Assembly: GCA_026008535.1 (NCBI GenBank)
Contig: BRKX01000006.1
Location: forward strand, 4,424,501-4,488,500
From: Perilla frutescens
Lineage: Eukaryota; Streptophyta; Magnoliopsida; Lamiales; Lamiaceae
Direction of reading: 5' to 3'
Length of the DNA: 64,000 bases
Made by a program: the position numbers and the translations under genes. The notes under the pieces were generated by a model, which saw only the letters and a program-made list of their open reading frames with translations, was not told the origin of the DNA and did not search any database. This document shows positions 33,098 through 43,989 of the stretch, piece after piece. Each line of letters opens with the position of its first letter. Within the stretch, counting starts at the first letter, position 1.

Positions 33098-34560
33098 TAA
33101 TAAATCTTCCATGGCAGGATGATTTATTGCTGATTGCAACTCTTGAAACTTGAGGCTATAACCTATAAATACCCTCTCTCGCCCCCCTTCTCCACGCATT
33201 CTCAAAGTAATTTTGGAGTAAGAAACTTTTTAGTCAACGTGTAGCTACCAGGTGTGTAATATTTTGCAATTAATACTTGGTATTTTTTTTATTAAGAGGA
33301 GATTTATCCCGTTTTTCTGTTGTCTCAAAAATGTTGTTTGATGATTGTCTTGAAGCCGTTGAAAGATGTTGGATTTTGGTCCGAGGTGGATTGTTTGCTC
33401 GATTTGTCTCGATCGACGATCGGGCATCGATAACAGCGGTTTTTGGAAACAATTATTGCAATTATTGGGTAGGACGTGCTATCTATTTCTATGCTGATCG
33501 TGATTCTGGTATGGGAATTGTCCATACTGTCATCCATTGTGTACTATTTGGATGATTATTAATGAAAGTTTTATACTTTGTTTCAAAAAAAGATAAAGAT
33601 CCATCTTTGATGAAAATCAAGAAGTGATTATTTTTATGGTTAAGATAATGATCAATCTTTGATGAAAATTCAGAGGTAATTTTTCTATGGTAAAGATAAT
33701 GATTCTATCCTTGATGAAAATCGAGAGGTGGCTTTTCTATGGTCAAGATAATAATCCATCCTTGATTCCTTCACACATCGAGATAAAGTTTAACAAACCA
33801 ACTTTTTTAGAGAGCTCCGTTTGCATGAAATGTACATCTTGCACCTCATTCTTTGGACTGCGTATGATTTGACGATTAACCATCTATTTTTCATGCATTT
33901 TTAACATGGTTTGCTCTAGATATGTGGAGAAATTTCAAAGATAAAGTGATGTTTTGTGGAACATTTATTATCAGATACTGATATAAGCCCTTCAGACAAA
34001 CGTATTGTTAATGAAGGAAATCTGTCTTCAACTCACAATGGATGTCATTTCAATGATTTTTGAACAGTGAGAAGACTAGATTTAAAGTTTCAAAAAAATC
34101 AAAATTTGTCTGTGTACACTTTATTTCTGATAAGACTAACATAAAAATTATTCTTGTACTACTTCAGATGGGATCAGCATGTAGAGATAGAGATAATTCG
34201 TTACAGAGTTTTGTGTTGAATTTAAGAAATATATGAAAGGGTGAGGGTATGTTAAGTTTTTATTTCCAAAATTAATACAACTCCGAAATGAAAATACTAA
34301 AAACTACTCCGAGCTTTTTGCAAGCAGAAAGAAGGTGAACATAGAGCTTTTTACTGATAAAAAAAACTTCAATTAACATGGAATGAATTGAGTAAGCATA
34401 CCGCATACCATACCAACTGTGAAAACATCAAGTTTTGCAGCTCAAGTTCCAAACATTTCATCAGATTTCACTCTCCAATAGAATTCAGAATATTATTTAA
34501 GATCACATTTTGATTTTGTCCAAAATCACAGAATAAAAAATACAGACATTCAGCAGGCAA
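33098..34560. other. Unassigned region with TATA-like box and ~60-bp repeats
   Basis: CCTATAAATACC near 33166 looks like a TATA box and is followed at 33277 by a 92-codon open frame with no recognised family. At 33590-33765 three imperfect units of about 60 bases repeat CTTTGATGAAAAT followed by TTTTCTATGGT(A/C)AAGATAATGAT. From 33800 to 34560 nothing is recognised; the last part may include the 3' UTR of the minus-strand aldolase gene. A solo LTR is possible but I found no borders. Confidence 0.35.
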
Positions 34561-34569
34561 GTAGTATTT

Positions 34570-35409
34570 CTAGTATTTCCCATCAGCAACTGCAGCAGTG
34601 ATCACCTTCGTATCACCCACCAAATTCTTGAATTTCCTCACATCTGCCACTGCCGCGCTTCTAAAGAGTCCCACGTCCGCCCCTGCCATCACAATATGGT
34701 ACCCCCTCCGCCGGAGCTCCTCCACCGGGTCTGTCGGCGTCACGACCCCCGACAGATAAGCCCTCCCCTGTTTCAGAACCGCCTTCTCTGCCCCGTGAAG
34801 CACTTCCTTCACCTTTTCGTGCCCCGGGTCTGAAAGGTACCCCATGGTCGCACTCAAGTCCCGCGGCCCAATCTGCACGCAGTCCACGCCGTCCACGGCT
34901 GCAATTTCGTCGATCTTCTTCACTCCATCTTCCGATTCCACCTGGCACATGATCACCAGATCCTCCTTGTAATTACTCAAATACCCCTCGTCGATGCCGT
35001 AGCCTGACGCCCTCACAATCGTGTGGGCCGACCCACGCACGCCGTGGGGCGGGTACCGACAGTACGACACCGCTTTACGGGACGATTCCGAGCACTCTAT
35101 CATCGGGAACATGATCCCTTGCGGGCCGAGATCTAGAGCCTTCTTTGCCCACGTGGCTGAGGACTCTGGGATGCGTAGCACGACGGGCGTATTCGTGGAG
35201 GCGAGAGCGTGGATACAGCGGAGGGCATCGGAGATTCCTCCATGGCCGTGCTCCATGTCGACGACGGCGAAGTCGTATCCGGCGAGCCCCGCTATTTCAG
35301 CTAGCGTCGGGGAGAAGGTGAGGAGAAAGATTCCATAGAGGGTGTCGCCGTTCTTGAGGCGGGACTTGAGTGACAATGGAGAGGCGGCGGCGGCGGCTAT
35401 GGATTCCAT
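34570..35409 (-). CDS. HpcH/HpaI-family aldolase (2-keto acid aldolase-like)
   Basis: This intact 279-codon frame encodes a metal-dependent class II aldolase of the HpcH/HpaI family, which reversibly splits 2-keto-3-deoxy acids into pyruvate (or a related keto acid) and an aldehyde. His54 in DMEHG, Arg79 in LRIPE, Glu158 in QVESEDG and Asp184 in GPRDLSATMGY have the same spacing (25, 79, 26) as the catalytic His45, Arg70 and metal ligands Glu149/Asp175 that I recall for E. coli HpaI. PQGIMFPMIE and MAGADVGLFR are family motifs. There is no intron and no obvious transit peptide. The start is the first ATG, preceded by a stop-rich leader. It is much more GC-rich than its surroundings. Plants have such genes, described as aldolase-like proteins; the natural substrate is unknown. 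Confidence 0.9.
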   Translation of the reverse strand: MESIAAAAASPLSLKSRLKNGDTLYGIFLLTFSPTLAEIAGLAGYDFAVVDMEHGHGGISDALRCIHALASTNTPVVLRIPESSATWAKKALDLGPQGIMFPMIECSESSRKAVSYCRYPPHGVRGSAHTIVRASGYGIDEGYLSNYKEDLVIMCQVESEDGVKKIDEIAAVDGVDCVQIGPRDLSATMGYLSDPGHEKVKEVLHGAEKAVLKQGRAYLSGVVTPTDPVEELRRRGYHIVMAGADVGLFRSAAVADVRKFKNLVGDTKVITAAVADGKY

Positions 35410-35474
35410 ATAACATAGAGTAGGTTTAGACTATGTATTAAACGTGGGAAGTTTTTTGCCATTTTTGGGAAAAA

Positions 35475-35500
35475 CACGTGGGTTTATATATATGAATTTT
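35475..35500 (-). promoter_or_regulatory. TATA-like box and G-box upstream of aldolase
   Basis: On the minus strand CATATATATAAACCC lies about 75-90 bases before the aldolase ATG and is followed at once by the palindrome CACGTG (35475-35480), a G-box core that plant bZIP/bHLH factors bind. Its position just downstream of the TATA-like sequence is unusual, so its role is uncertain. Confidence 0.45.
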
Positions 35501-35892
35501 TTACCCTAAATTCAATGACTTTGATATATACATATATTTTTAATGAACGTATTATAACAATGACCAACTTTATTATGGTTTTACTACATATATATGTAGA
35601 GTACTTTGCACTATTAAAATAATACTTTATAAACTTTTAGAGTGTAGTCATTTTCATTATGGGTTGAATGAAAGTGTAAAAGTATAGTCATTTTGATCAT
35701 AGATTGAAAAATATGGGAATCTTGTAAAGTAGAAAAGTATGAGAATCTTGTAAGAGAATAGTCATAATCTTGTAAGATTCATTTAGGGGGAGTGGGAAAT
35801 TGTGAGAATATTGTAATTGTGTATATAAATAGAGGTATGATCATATAGGTGAATTCACACATAAATATCTATTGCATTTACTTTCTTTGTAG
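35501..35892. other. Spacer with TATA box before Harbinger-ORF1 relic
   Basis: The region is AT-rich. TTAGGGGGAGTGG (about 35785) resembles a polypurine tract, and TATATAAATAGAGG (about 35822) is a good TATA box about 70 bases before the ATG of the next relic. Confidence 0.4.
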
Positions 35893-36909
35893 AATGTTTG
35901 TTCGATCTACTAGCTTTTCTCATGATGAAGACATCATCTTGTGTTGAGCTTACATGGATAAGTCTCAAGATTCAATAGTTGGTGTGTATCAGTCACAAGA
36001 TCGGTTTTGGGATCGTGTTAAGGAATGCTAAAACGATGAAAGACCTCAAGAGTGTGATCCTCGCTCAAGAAGATCTTGTCAGTCTCGAATTCAAGTAATC
36101 GAGAAAGCAACAAGAAAATTTCATGCGTGCATAAGAAAAATTAAAGACCGACATTCAAGCGGTGCGTCAAATGAAGATATTGTAAGTACTGCACACAACT
36201 ACATTCTAAATTGTAGAAATTAATAGTCCTTATGAAATTAATTATTTATAATTATATGCAGATGCGATAAGCTAAAGTGTTGTTCAGGGAAGATGTAAAT
36301 TACAAAACAGGTTGGAAATACGAGCATGTATGGGATCTTATTAAAGATTTTCAAAAATTTCAGGATTGTGTTAGGAGACCATCTTGCAGGATTCCATCTT
36401 CTGACTCAGAAAATCTAGCTTCTAATACAGAAGCCTCTATCGGCATCTCTTCATTTGATTTAAACTTGGAAAGTGATGACAGTGTTTTTGGTGGTTCTTC
36501 ATCAGAACGACCTATTGAGGTGAAGAAAGCCAAGTTAAAACGAAAGAAAGAGGTTGAAGTGCCATCGTTCATCAACATTATGCAAGAAGAAAATAAGCAG
36601 CTTGTGGAGGAAATGAAGAAGTCAGATACACATATGGAACAACATGTGGAAATTCAAAGGCAGCACAAAGATATTAAAGATAAGAACTACACATTTAAAG
36701 AAATGATGGCGGAAAATAATATTTTGCTGCAAGATATGAGTGCCATACATGATCCACAAATCCGTAGACAATTTGAAGCACAACAACGTCAAATTTTGCA
36801 AAAAAGAGCTCTACAACAACAAGATCCAGAAGATCCTTTTACCATGGGTAAAACCCTCCAATATTTCGACAATATTGGAGGGTCTAGCTCTGATTTACCA
36901 AATTATTAA
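35893..36909 (+). pseudogene. Harbinger ORF1-like Myb/NAM-associated protein relic
   Basis: Exon one (35893-36186) reads MFVRSTSFSHDEDIILC, then YQSQDRFWDRV and a basic helix SRIQVIEKATRKFHACIRKI, i.e. the Myb/SANT-like trihelix of plant PIF/Harbinger ORF1 proteins. It has in-frame stops after ILC and after VKEC. A GTAAGT..TATGCAG intron (36187-36261) follows. Exon two has another stop near its start, then an open 210-codon frame: KTGWKYEHVWDLIKDFQKF, an acidic/serine stretch, a basic KAKLKRKKE segment and a long glutamine/glutamate-rich helix ending near 36906, matching the NAM-associated C-terminal domain. ORF1 proteins bring the transposase to transposon ends. No TIRs were found nearby. 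Confidence 0.7.
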
Positions 36910-38140
36910 ACTAGTTCCACCGCCTGTTGTTCTCGAATTGTGGTTTGTCATTTTTTTTTAAGTAATTCCTCTATGTTTTCTCATTTTATCTTATTTTGCA
37001 ATTTGTCATGTTTTTATTTGAATGTTGGTTAGTGTAATTTTATCATATGTAATGTATTCCTATTTTCAATATTGGAATATGTTTTATCTATTTTAGTGAC
37101 GGGCTATATACTGAGCAAGATTGCCGCATAAACGTATTGTTGAAGTAAGATGCAATGATGATACATTCATACTGAACCATTACTTGGGGGAAGTGGTCAT
37201 TTTGTAGCTCATACTATCATTACCATATGAAATTAAAAAATGCTCATACTATCATGATAGTAAAATAGACTGTCACTAACCTGTGAGACTGTAAGATTAA
37301 GATCTTTGGTAATAGCATTTTGTGTTGGTGACGAATAACCACACTACATAACCAAGAAATTGACCACTTGTTTAGCTGCTCTGTAGTAGTATTCATATTT
37401 AATGGAATATGGCATTATACAGCTTAGCACAAACAGATAGCCTCTCACTAAGCCTCAAATCAAGGTGAAATATCGATGATCATAAGATACTGTGATGATT
37501 GGTGAACCGTGTAATTCTGCAAAATTATAATGGTAAAGAAGAGCAAATGGTTTGTGGGGTTGCTGCATTGTATTTCTATTTACATTGTTCTATGAAACAG
37601 GACAGTTCTGAGATTGATGAATGTTGCAACTATTTCTTACATTCAACACATTAAATACTCGAAAATCTAAGAGAAAACACGAGTTCAAGTTCCAGTAGAA
37701 AAGAAAAGACTAAGCTTTCTAGTTCGGGTGGAGGTTTTCGTATGCATGGAAGATAATCAAATCTTATCCCCCCATTCCGACTAAAGAAAAAATTACACCA
37801 CACACAAAATAGCTTCCCTTTGTCTGATCTTGTGTGATCAGATCACATATCTAAAACTTCATTGGAAAGCTAAATCAATCATTAAGATCACATTATGAGA
37901 ATTTACAGATATTTATAAGGATTGCTCATCAAACAATTATTCAAAATCAATAAATCACCACTTCATTAAAGGGTTTTTTTTCTAACAGAATCATATCAAA
38001 ACCCCAACCAGACAAATTACTAGGAATCTACCCACACAAAACACAATCAATCATAGCAGAATAACATATAGGTCAATAAATTTGCACCAATAATATTTAT
38101 GTCAAATATATATCAAGAGATTTAAAAAAAAAAAAAAAAA
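36910..38140. other. AT-rich spacer, nothing recognised
   Basis: I found no supported ORF or array. A small inverted motif CTCATACTATCAT.. repeats at 37207 and 37240. An 18-base poly(A) run near 38122-38139 precedes the exon-like segment that follows. Confidence 0.4.
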
Positions 38141-38146
38141 GATTAC

Positions 38147-38270
38147 CTGAAGAAGAGGAATCATTGAGAGATAGCCATTCAAAAGCCTTCAGAGATTGTA
38201 AAGAAGTCTTTTCATAAGCATATTGATCAGCATCTTCTCTCTGCACTCTCACCTTCACTTTTGGATACAC
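38147..38270 (-). pseudogene. Unidentified exon-like segment
   Basis: On the minus strand 124 bases lie between an acceptor (TTTGAAAAG/GTGTATCC) and a donor (TCTTCAG/GTAATC) and are open throughout, encoding VYPKVKVRVQRED, YAYEKTSLQSLKAFEWLSLN and a serine-rich end. The coding quality and clean splice borders suggest a true plant exon, but I do not recognise the family. It lies about 450 bases downstream, on the same strand, of the RPN11 fragment, to which it is not related. It may be a neighbouring gene fragment or part of a captured chimera. Confidence 0.45.
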
Positions 38271-38717
38271 CTTTTCAAACAAACAAAAACAAAAAACAAC
38301 AAAAATCCCATTTCAGAAAAACAACAAAAGGAAGTGTAAATCATATCTAAACCCATGATTCCAACATAGGAAAACCCGAAAACTTACTGCTTTCCTGCAG
38401 ATGCTTCTTCCCAGTGTCATAATTGACAAAAAAAAACTTGGAATAACAAAATATATAAATAAAGAAGACGGAATTAAAGGTGAAAAGGAAGCATGTTTTA
38501 AAGATGTGAATTTCAACGGTTTAAATGAAAGATTCTTGGTACCAAATATTTATTTTAAAGGGCAAAAAAAAAGAAGGGGGGAGAGATCAAGTTGTGTTTG
38601 GTGTCGCTTGTCACTTAAATGCAATCGAAAAAATACACAGGTAGAAAAGCAGTGCAACAACAATATTACAAGAAACTCAAACAAAATCGAGAGGTTTCTG
38701 TACCAAGAATTTCTTTT

Positions 38718-38977
38718 CACACGCACCGTGTACTCGTCCACAAATTCTCCTAGCATCAGCCCCATCACCTCCATCGGCACTCCCGCTCTACCTGCAGCAA
38801 TTGGCGACACGCCAAAAACCCTAATTTCATCAGCGAATGAAGATAAAACACAGAAGAATTGAATTAATAGGCGTTCCCAACAGAAACCCTAGATTTACTG
38901 TGTTTGACCATTTTGAGGAGAGCTGGAGATGAAATGTAGACTTGCTCAGATGAGTCGAGAGTTGGGGAGTCCGGTCG
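38718..38977 (-). pseudogene. RPN11 (26S proteasome deubiquitinase) gene fragment
   Basis: Two minus-strand exons are visible. Exon one (38899-38977) encodes RPDSPTLDSSEQVYISS and LLKMVKH; exon two (38718-38791) encodes RAGVPMEVMGLMLGEF and VDEYTVRV. The intron (38792-38898) has GT..AG borders and splits a codon between them. These match the N-terminal part of RPN11/PSMD14, the JAMM deubiquitinase of the proteasome lid. The first ~15 residues, the start codon and everything from the VDVFAMPQ region onward, including the catalytic JAMM motif, are absent. Retention of the intron shows the copy came through DNA, not through an mRNA. Confidence 0.8.
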
Positions 38978-39365
38978 CAATGTGTGTAACAGATGAATGA
39001 ATGAATGATGAGAAGAAATTAAGGACTATTTTGCAATTTCAGATTCTTAAAAAGTAATATGCAGTCATGAACAATAGATCTCCATATATAGGTATGTACT
39101 GTTCACATTTTAGATTTTACAGCAAAATGATGTTGAGTTTAGAGGTGGATTGGAGTAGTTTATTAACTGCAAAATGACATTTGGAGTTGAGTTGGAGATG
39201 GTCTTACCAGTGGAAACAAGGCCACAGTAATTCAATGGCTTCAATTAAGGACACATCTAAACCTTTTTGGGGCTCGTTTACGTCGGAGGATGGGATTGAG
39301 TGGGATATCCCATTAATTTAAAGCTAAATTTATAAAACATGAAATATATGATGTGATAAAATATA
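38978..39365. other. Spacer; possible MITE end
   Basis: From 39050 to 39215 the sequence ends GGAGATGGTCTTACC; read in reverse this GGTAAGACCATCTCCAAC start resembles common plant MITE termini, but I could not find the other end. Confidence 0.3.
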
Positions 39366-39595
39366 CTCCCTCCAATTCTTTTTAAATGTCTTCCTAAGCT
39401 CCTACACACATTTTAATAAATAAAATTTATACCCAAATTAACCTTATTTAATACTTTATATAAAATATGAAATGAAAGGTCATCCAAAGTTTAATACATT
39501 AATTAAGGGCAAAATTGTCATATTTTTCCAAAACGTCATTTATTTTATACATTAATGTAAAAGCCAAAATGTCATCTAATATGAACGGGAGGGAG
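39366..39595. mobile_element. Stowaway MITE
   Basis: A 230-base element with CTCCCTCCAATTC at the left and, in reverse, CTCCCTCCCGTTC at the right, flanked by TA dinucleotides. It has no coding capacity. Confidence 0.85.
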
Positions 39596-39597
39596 TA

Positions 39598-40453
39598 TAA
39601 ACATGTGAATAAAATGAAAGAGAAGAAGGATAACTCATAACCCACTTGTTATGAAAGAATATATATGAATCCTTCAATTAGTTCTCATTCTCAAGGAAAA
39701 ATATGTAAATGTTTGTGTTATACACATTCATTTCAACAAAACTTTATATAATTTTAGCCTTACATTGGTGGGATATTCCTATCATACAAAGTAAACAAGG
39801 CATTGATGTAACCGTGTAAGATCATCTTCAATAGTGCTTTCTCGGTTTGAGAAATTTTATTTTCACATCACCGCCGGTCTCAAAAGTCATATACATATTT
39901 TTTTTCTAAAAAAACTCAAATATGTTGCAGCTGGTGGGGACCACTGCATGATACACGTATTATTGATAGTGTTTAGATTTATTACACAAGATACAAATCT
40001 TACAAGAGCTTGAATCTAAACCTTACAAGAGAAAGAGACAAAGTGAAGAAAAGAAAGTGTGTTTTGGAGGCTCAAACTCATAGTTTCAAAACTCGCTAGG
40101 CGGGGTCTAGGCGGTGGAGGGGGGCCTAGCACTTAGGCCGCCTAGCCGTGGCTAGGCGGATTATACAATTTGTATTTAAATTAAATGAAAATCAAATACT
40201 ACGAATTAAAAATGTGCAACTTTTTTTATTGAATGTTAGATTTTATTCCTCTTTTTTCCATTCACAGTCCACGCCACATATTTTTTACCTTTTCTTAATT
40301 TTGTTATTTTTCCATTTATATCTCATCCAATTATAAAAAGGGAAAATTAGGATCCGTAAATTTTGATTTCCAAAGGATTTTACTCTACAATAAGGTTATC
40401 CTACGGACACAATTTTGGAATGACAAAAAATATAAGTTCATATATATTTTTTA
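39598..40453. other. Spacer with TAGGCGG-rich GC island
   Basis: Most is AT-rich and unrecognised. At 40091-40160 a short GC-rich island repeats (C)TAGGCGG and its complement CCGCCTAG several times (GCTAGGCGGGG, TCTAGGCGGTGG, GGCCGCCTAG, GCTAGGCGGAT). It could be the end of a DNA transposon. Confidence 0.35.
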
Positions 40454-40697
40454 GGGAAAATGGTCCCTTAAACTATTTGGTACGAGCCTCTTATGCCCCT
40501 AAACTATTTTTTCGGGTCTATTAGGCCCCTAACTAATAGATCCGTTAATAAGGGTTTGACGGAAGTTCATAATAGACACAAAAAATAGTTTAAGGGTCTA
40601 ATAGACCCGAACAAAATAGTTTAAGGACCTAATTGACCCGAAAAATAGTTTAAGGGCCCGCACCAAATAGCTTAACGGCCTATGAAGCCCTTTTCCC
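40454..40697. mobile_element. Foldback MITE, MULE-like ends
   Basis: It starts GGGAAAATGGTCCCTTAAAC and, in reverse, GGGAAAAGGGCTTCATAGGC. Arms share CTTAAACTATTTGGT/ AGCTATTTGGTGC and repeated CCCTAAACTATTTT..CGGGTC(T/A)ATTAGG blocks. The element is 244 bases. No convincing target duplication is visible, so the borders are approximate. Confidence 0.6.
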
Positions 40698-42356
40698 ATT
40701 AAAAAATCAACTTTCTTCAACATAGTCTTTTTCGACTAAGCTTGCCATCGATGACCATGTCTGTTGACGACTATCGTCCGCTCCAATCCCTTCCATTGAA
40801 GGTTGATTAAGAAACAGGCAAATTACAAATGAAATTTTGAGTTACATCTTATCGCAATTCTAAGCAAAAGAAAAGATAAAATTAATTAAAATATAAAAAA
40901 GAAGAGTGTGAAAAAAATAAACACTAATCAGTAAAATTATAGAATAGAAAATAAACTCCTACTACATACTTTCAAATGTTTTTTCTTCAACTCAATGGAG
41001 CACACTTTTTTCAAAATTCTTCGGATCTAATTTTGCTAGTTAAGAAAAAGAAAAGATAAAATTAATTAAAATATAAAAAAGAAGTGGTTAAAAAATAAAC
41101 ACTAATTAGTAAAATTATAGAATAGAAAATAAACTCCTACATACTTTCAAATGTTTTTCTTCAACTCTTTTGAGGAACCTATCCACAAATTCTTTCAAAA
41201 TTCTTCAAATCTAATTTTGTTAAAAAAAAATCTTATTGTTGAAGACTTCAATCAGACCGACTACGGTCGTTTTCGTCAGACGGCTTGCACGAGCCGAGCC
41301 GAGCCGATCCATCAAAAAATAAAATGCAAAGTATCAACCATTATACAAAAAGAATCAACCTTTATACTAAAAAATATCAATTGTATACTTACAAAAATAC
41401 TTTTAAAATTTGAGTGTTTTAGTTGTTTTTTTAGTGTTTAATTATTTTTATGTGTTTTGAAGGATCATTAACTATAAAATATTATTTCTTAAAGTTCATT
41501 AATATATTTTAGAGTTTTTATTTGTTGTAAAATAAAAACTATCAACTACAAAAGTAAAAGGTATCAATTACTATATTAAAAAGTATTAACTATACACGAA
41601 AAAGTATCATCCACGTTTTTTGAATTATTTTTTAAAAAGGGGTGGGCCCACATTCACGTCTGACCATCAGACGTGGTCAGACGGATGTACTGAATTCCTA
41701 CTCGAGAAATTATTTCATGTTTGAATTGCTTTTTTTTTTTAACATTAATAAATTTATTATTTACTTTTCCTCCCAAAATTACCTTCCCCATCCCATTTCT
41801 CCCTCTACTTCTTCACACCACCACATTGTTCTTCTCTCTCTTATATCTTCTTTTTTTTTAGCAAACTCTCTTTGAATTATGGGAAATGGTTAAGTACACC
41901 CCTAATGTTCCTCTATAGGATCAATGAAGTCCTTAATATTATTTTAGTTATAAATAAGTCTTGATGTTAGTATTTGGGAACACTTAAGCCCCTCTCTACT
42001 ATTACGACTCCAAAATAACCTTTTTAGTAATACTTTATATATTATTTATATTCACAAATCATACTTTCCTATCATATTTATATTTTATCAATAAGAGATT
42101 TTAAAAATTATTTATTTATGTACTCTTTATAAAATATATATTTCCATCATAAATTAATTATTTAATTATTAACTCAAATATTTTAATTGTTAAAATACAT
42201 TATAATTTAATAAGAGATGACTTTAAAAATATTAATTTGAACTCGCGTGTGTTATTTTTTAGAAAAAATATTATATCGATCAAACTAATATTAATAATAG
42301 AATAAATAAATAATTAAATTTACATACCACAATTCTAAAAAAATTCATTAATTATA
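40698..42356. other. AT-rich region with 181-bp direct duplication
   Basis: Two direct copies lie at about 40863-41043 and 41044-41224, sharing AAAAGAAAAGATAAAATTAA, a TAAACACTAAT(C/T)AGTAAAATT block and CTTTCAAATGTTTT. One-ended GGGAAATGGTTAAGTACACC (41880) resembles another foldback terminus. No gene is supported. Confidence 0.5.
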
Positions 42357-42528
42357 CTCCTTCGTTCCTGAATTACTTGTTCAATTTTGTTTTGTCCCCA
42401 AAATTAAGAAAAGTTTTTTTGGACAGATATGCTCTCATACTTGACAAAGAGAAAGAAAATCTTATTTTGGAACAATTTAAAAAGTAAATAATGAATAAGT
42501 ATTTAGAAACGGAGAGAGTATTAAAGTA
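42357..42528. mobile_element. Stowaway-like MITE
   Basis: This 172-base element begins CTCCTTCGTTCCTGAATTAC and ends, in reverse, CTCTCTCCGTTTCTAAATAC, with TA on both sides. The termini are more diverged than in the other Stowaway copies. Confidence 0.7.
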
Positions 42529-42564
42529 GACTATATTGCCCTCATTTACTACATGTATTTATAA

Positions 42565-42940
42565 GGGTTAATTGCATAAAAAAGTACAAACTTTCACTCA
42601 ATTTGCAATTTAAACATCACTTTTAAAACGTTTCAATAATGACATCACCTTTCACTTTGTAGCAAATTAGACACAATTAATGTTCTTGGTTAGCAAAAAA
42701 AGTATATAAACTTTATTATTTTTAGCCAAAAAATGATGGAGACACTTTATTGTTGATTTATATGTTTAAGGTCGAGTATATGTAGAAAATAATGAAGCTC
42801 GTATAATTTTTCGATGGACGAAAAAAATTGGGGGTGTTTAATTTGCTACAAAGTTAAAGGTGATGTCATTATTGCAACGTTTTAAAAGTGATGTTTAAAT
42901 TGTAAATTGAGTGAAAATTGGTATTTTTTAATGCAAATTA
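42565..42940. mobile_element. Foldback MITE with ~110-bp arms
   Basis: The left arm GGGTTAATTGCATAAAAAAG.. through CACTCAATTTGCAATTTAAAC and GACATCACCTTTCACTTTG is repeated in inverse order on the right (..AAGGTGATGTCATTATTGC, GTTTAAATTGTAAATTGAGTG, TTAATGCAAATTA). A loop of about 150 bases separates the arms. Target duplication was not resolved. Confidence 0.7.
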
Positions 42941-43984
42941 AGTAAAAATAGGGGTAAAGGGCCACTTTAAAATTCCAAACAAAAATTATTTAGCCCACCA
43001 AAAATAAAAACTATTTAGATGTCTTTCTAAAAAAAAGCTTTAGCTGTCTCTATTTTCATCATCAATTTATTACCACCACATAAATATTCAACTTTAAATA
43101 TCAACCACAAATTCAAATTGAAAAAAATAATCAAACAAACATATTTTTAATTTCTAACCTATAACTCTATATATCAATCATTAATCATAACAAAATCATT
43201 ACATTTATTTCAAAAACTAATGCACCTCGTAAATCAATTGGAAATACTGGAAACTAGAAATCATAACTTGAAATAAAACCAAACAACCCAACTTTCTAAA
43301 CAATCTGAAGGAAAACGTGCCACGTGGCATATCATTTCTAAACCAACATCACCAAGCCGAGCCACATCTAGCCGAAGCTTTTCACTGTATATGACGTCAT
43401 TTTCTCTTTTTTCATAATTGCTCCAAAGAAACACATATTTCTTTTTTCATGTTGGGGGTTTACAAATTCTACAAATTTGATTATTGGGATTAATAATTTG
43501 AGTTCTATTAATTTATATATTAATATATTTGGAAAACAAGTAGAGCAATGTATGTTGGCTTTGGCGGATCCAGGGGACTAGGAGGCTTATGTCCCCAATC
43601 GGAAAATCGCAGGAATTTTATGAGAATATGAAGATTTTTCCGAGCACAACCCCACCGGTCGATGGAGAAGGGAGAGAAGGAAGAGAAGAGGAGAGATAAA
43701 AGAGGTTTGTTGTGTTCGGAAAAAAAATTACAGAAGAAACGGAGAGGGGAAGAAGAAAGTGGGAGAAAGAGAACGATACAGATAATTTTGAAATGTTTTT
43801 TTATTCAAATTTTAAATTACAAATATTAATATTATATTTTTTAATTTTTAAAAGTAATTAGGATAATCATAATTGTGTTTATTACATTTTTAGTGTAGAT
43901 ATCAAAGAATGACTTCATTCTTTAGTTTGTTATGAAAATGCATTAACCAAATTATAATTATTTGAATTGAGTTGCGACTTCCAT
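42941..43984. other. Spacer with one-ended hAT-like motif
   Basis: At 43559-43590, TTTGGCGGATCCAGGGGAC resembles the CAGTGGCGGATCC end of the hAT MITE at 56247, but no partner end was found. The remainder is AT-rich with a purine-rich stretch (43660-43780) and no supported ORF. Confidence 0.35.
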
Positions 43985-43989
43985 GTATG

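Noticed and set aside
33277..33555. 92-codon ORF with upstream TATA-like box as a gene
   Set aside because: No family motif and no splice or conservation evidence; kept only as an unassigned region.
34661..34948. Alternative-frame ORF over the aldolase
   Set aside because: GC-rich shadow of the aldolase frame with no domain.
34570..35409. Bacterial contamination as source of the aldolase
   Set aside because: It sits inside plant repeat DNA with a plant-like TATA and leader, and plants are known to carry such genes; still noted as worth a phylogeny.
38100..38870. Complete RPN11 gene
   Set aside because: Only two exons of the N-terminal part are present; the start codon and catalytic JAMM region are missing.
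40454..40697. MULE target duplication for this foldback element
   Set aside because: Flanking 8-10 bases do not match directly; they only look complementary, so superfamily remains a guess.
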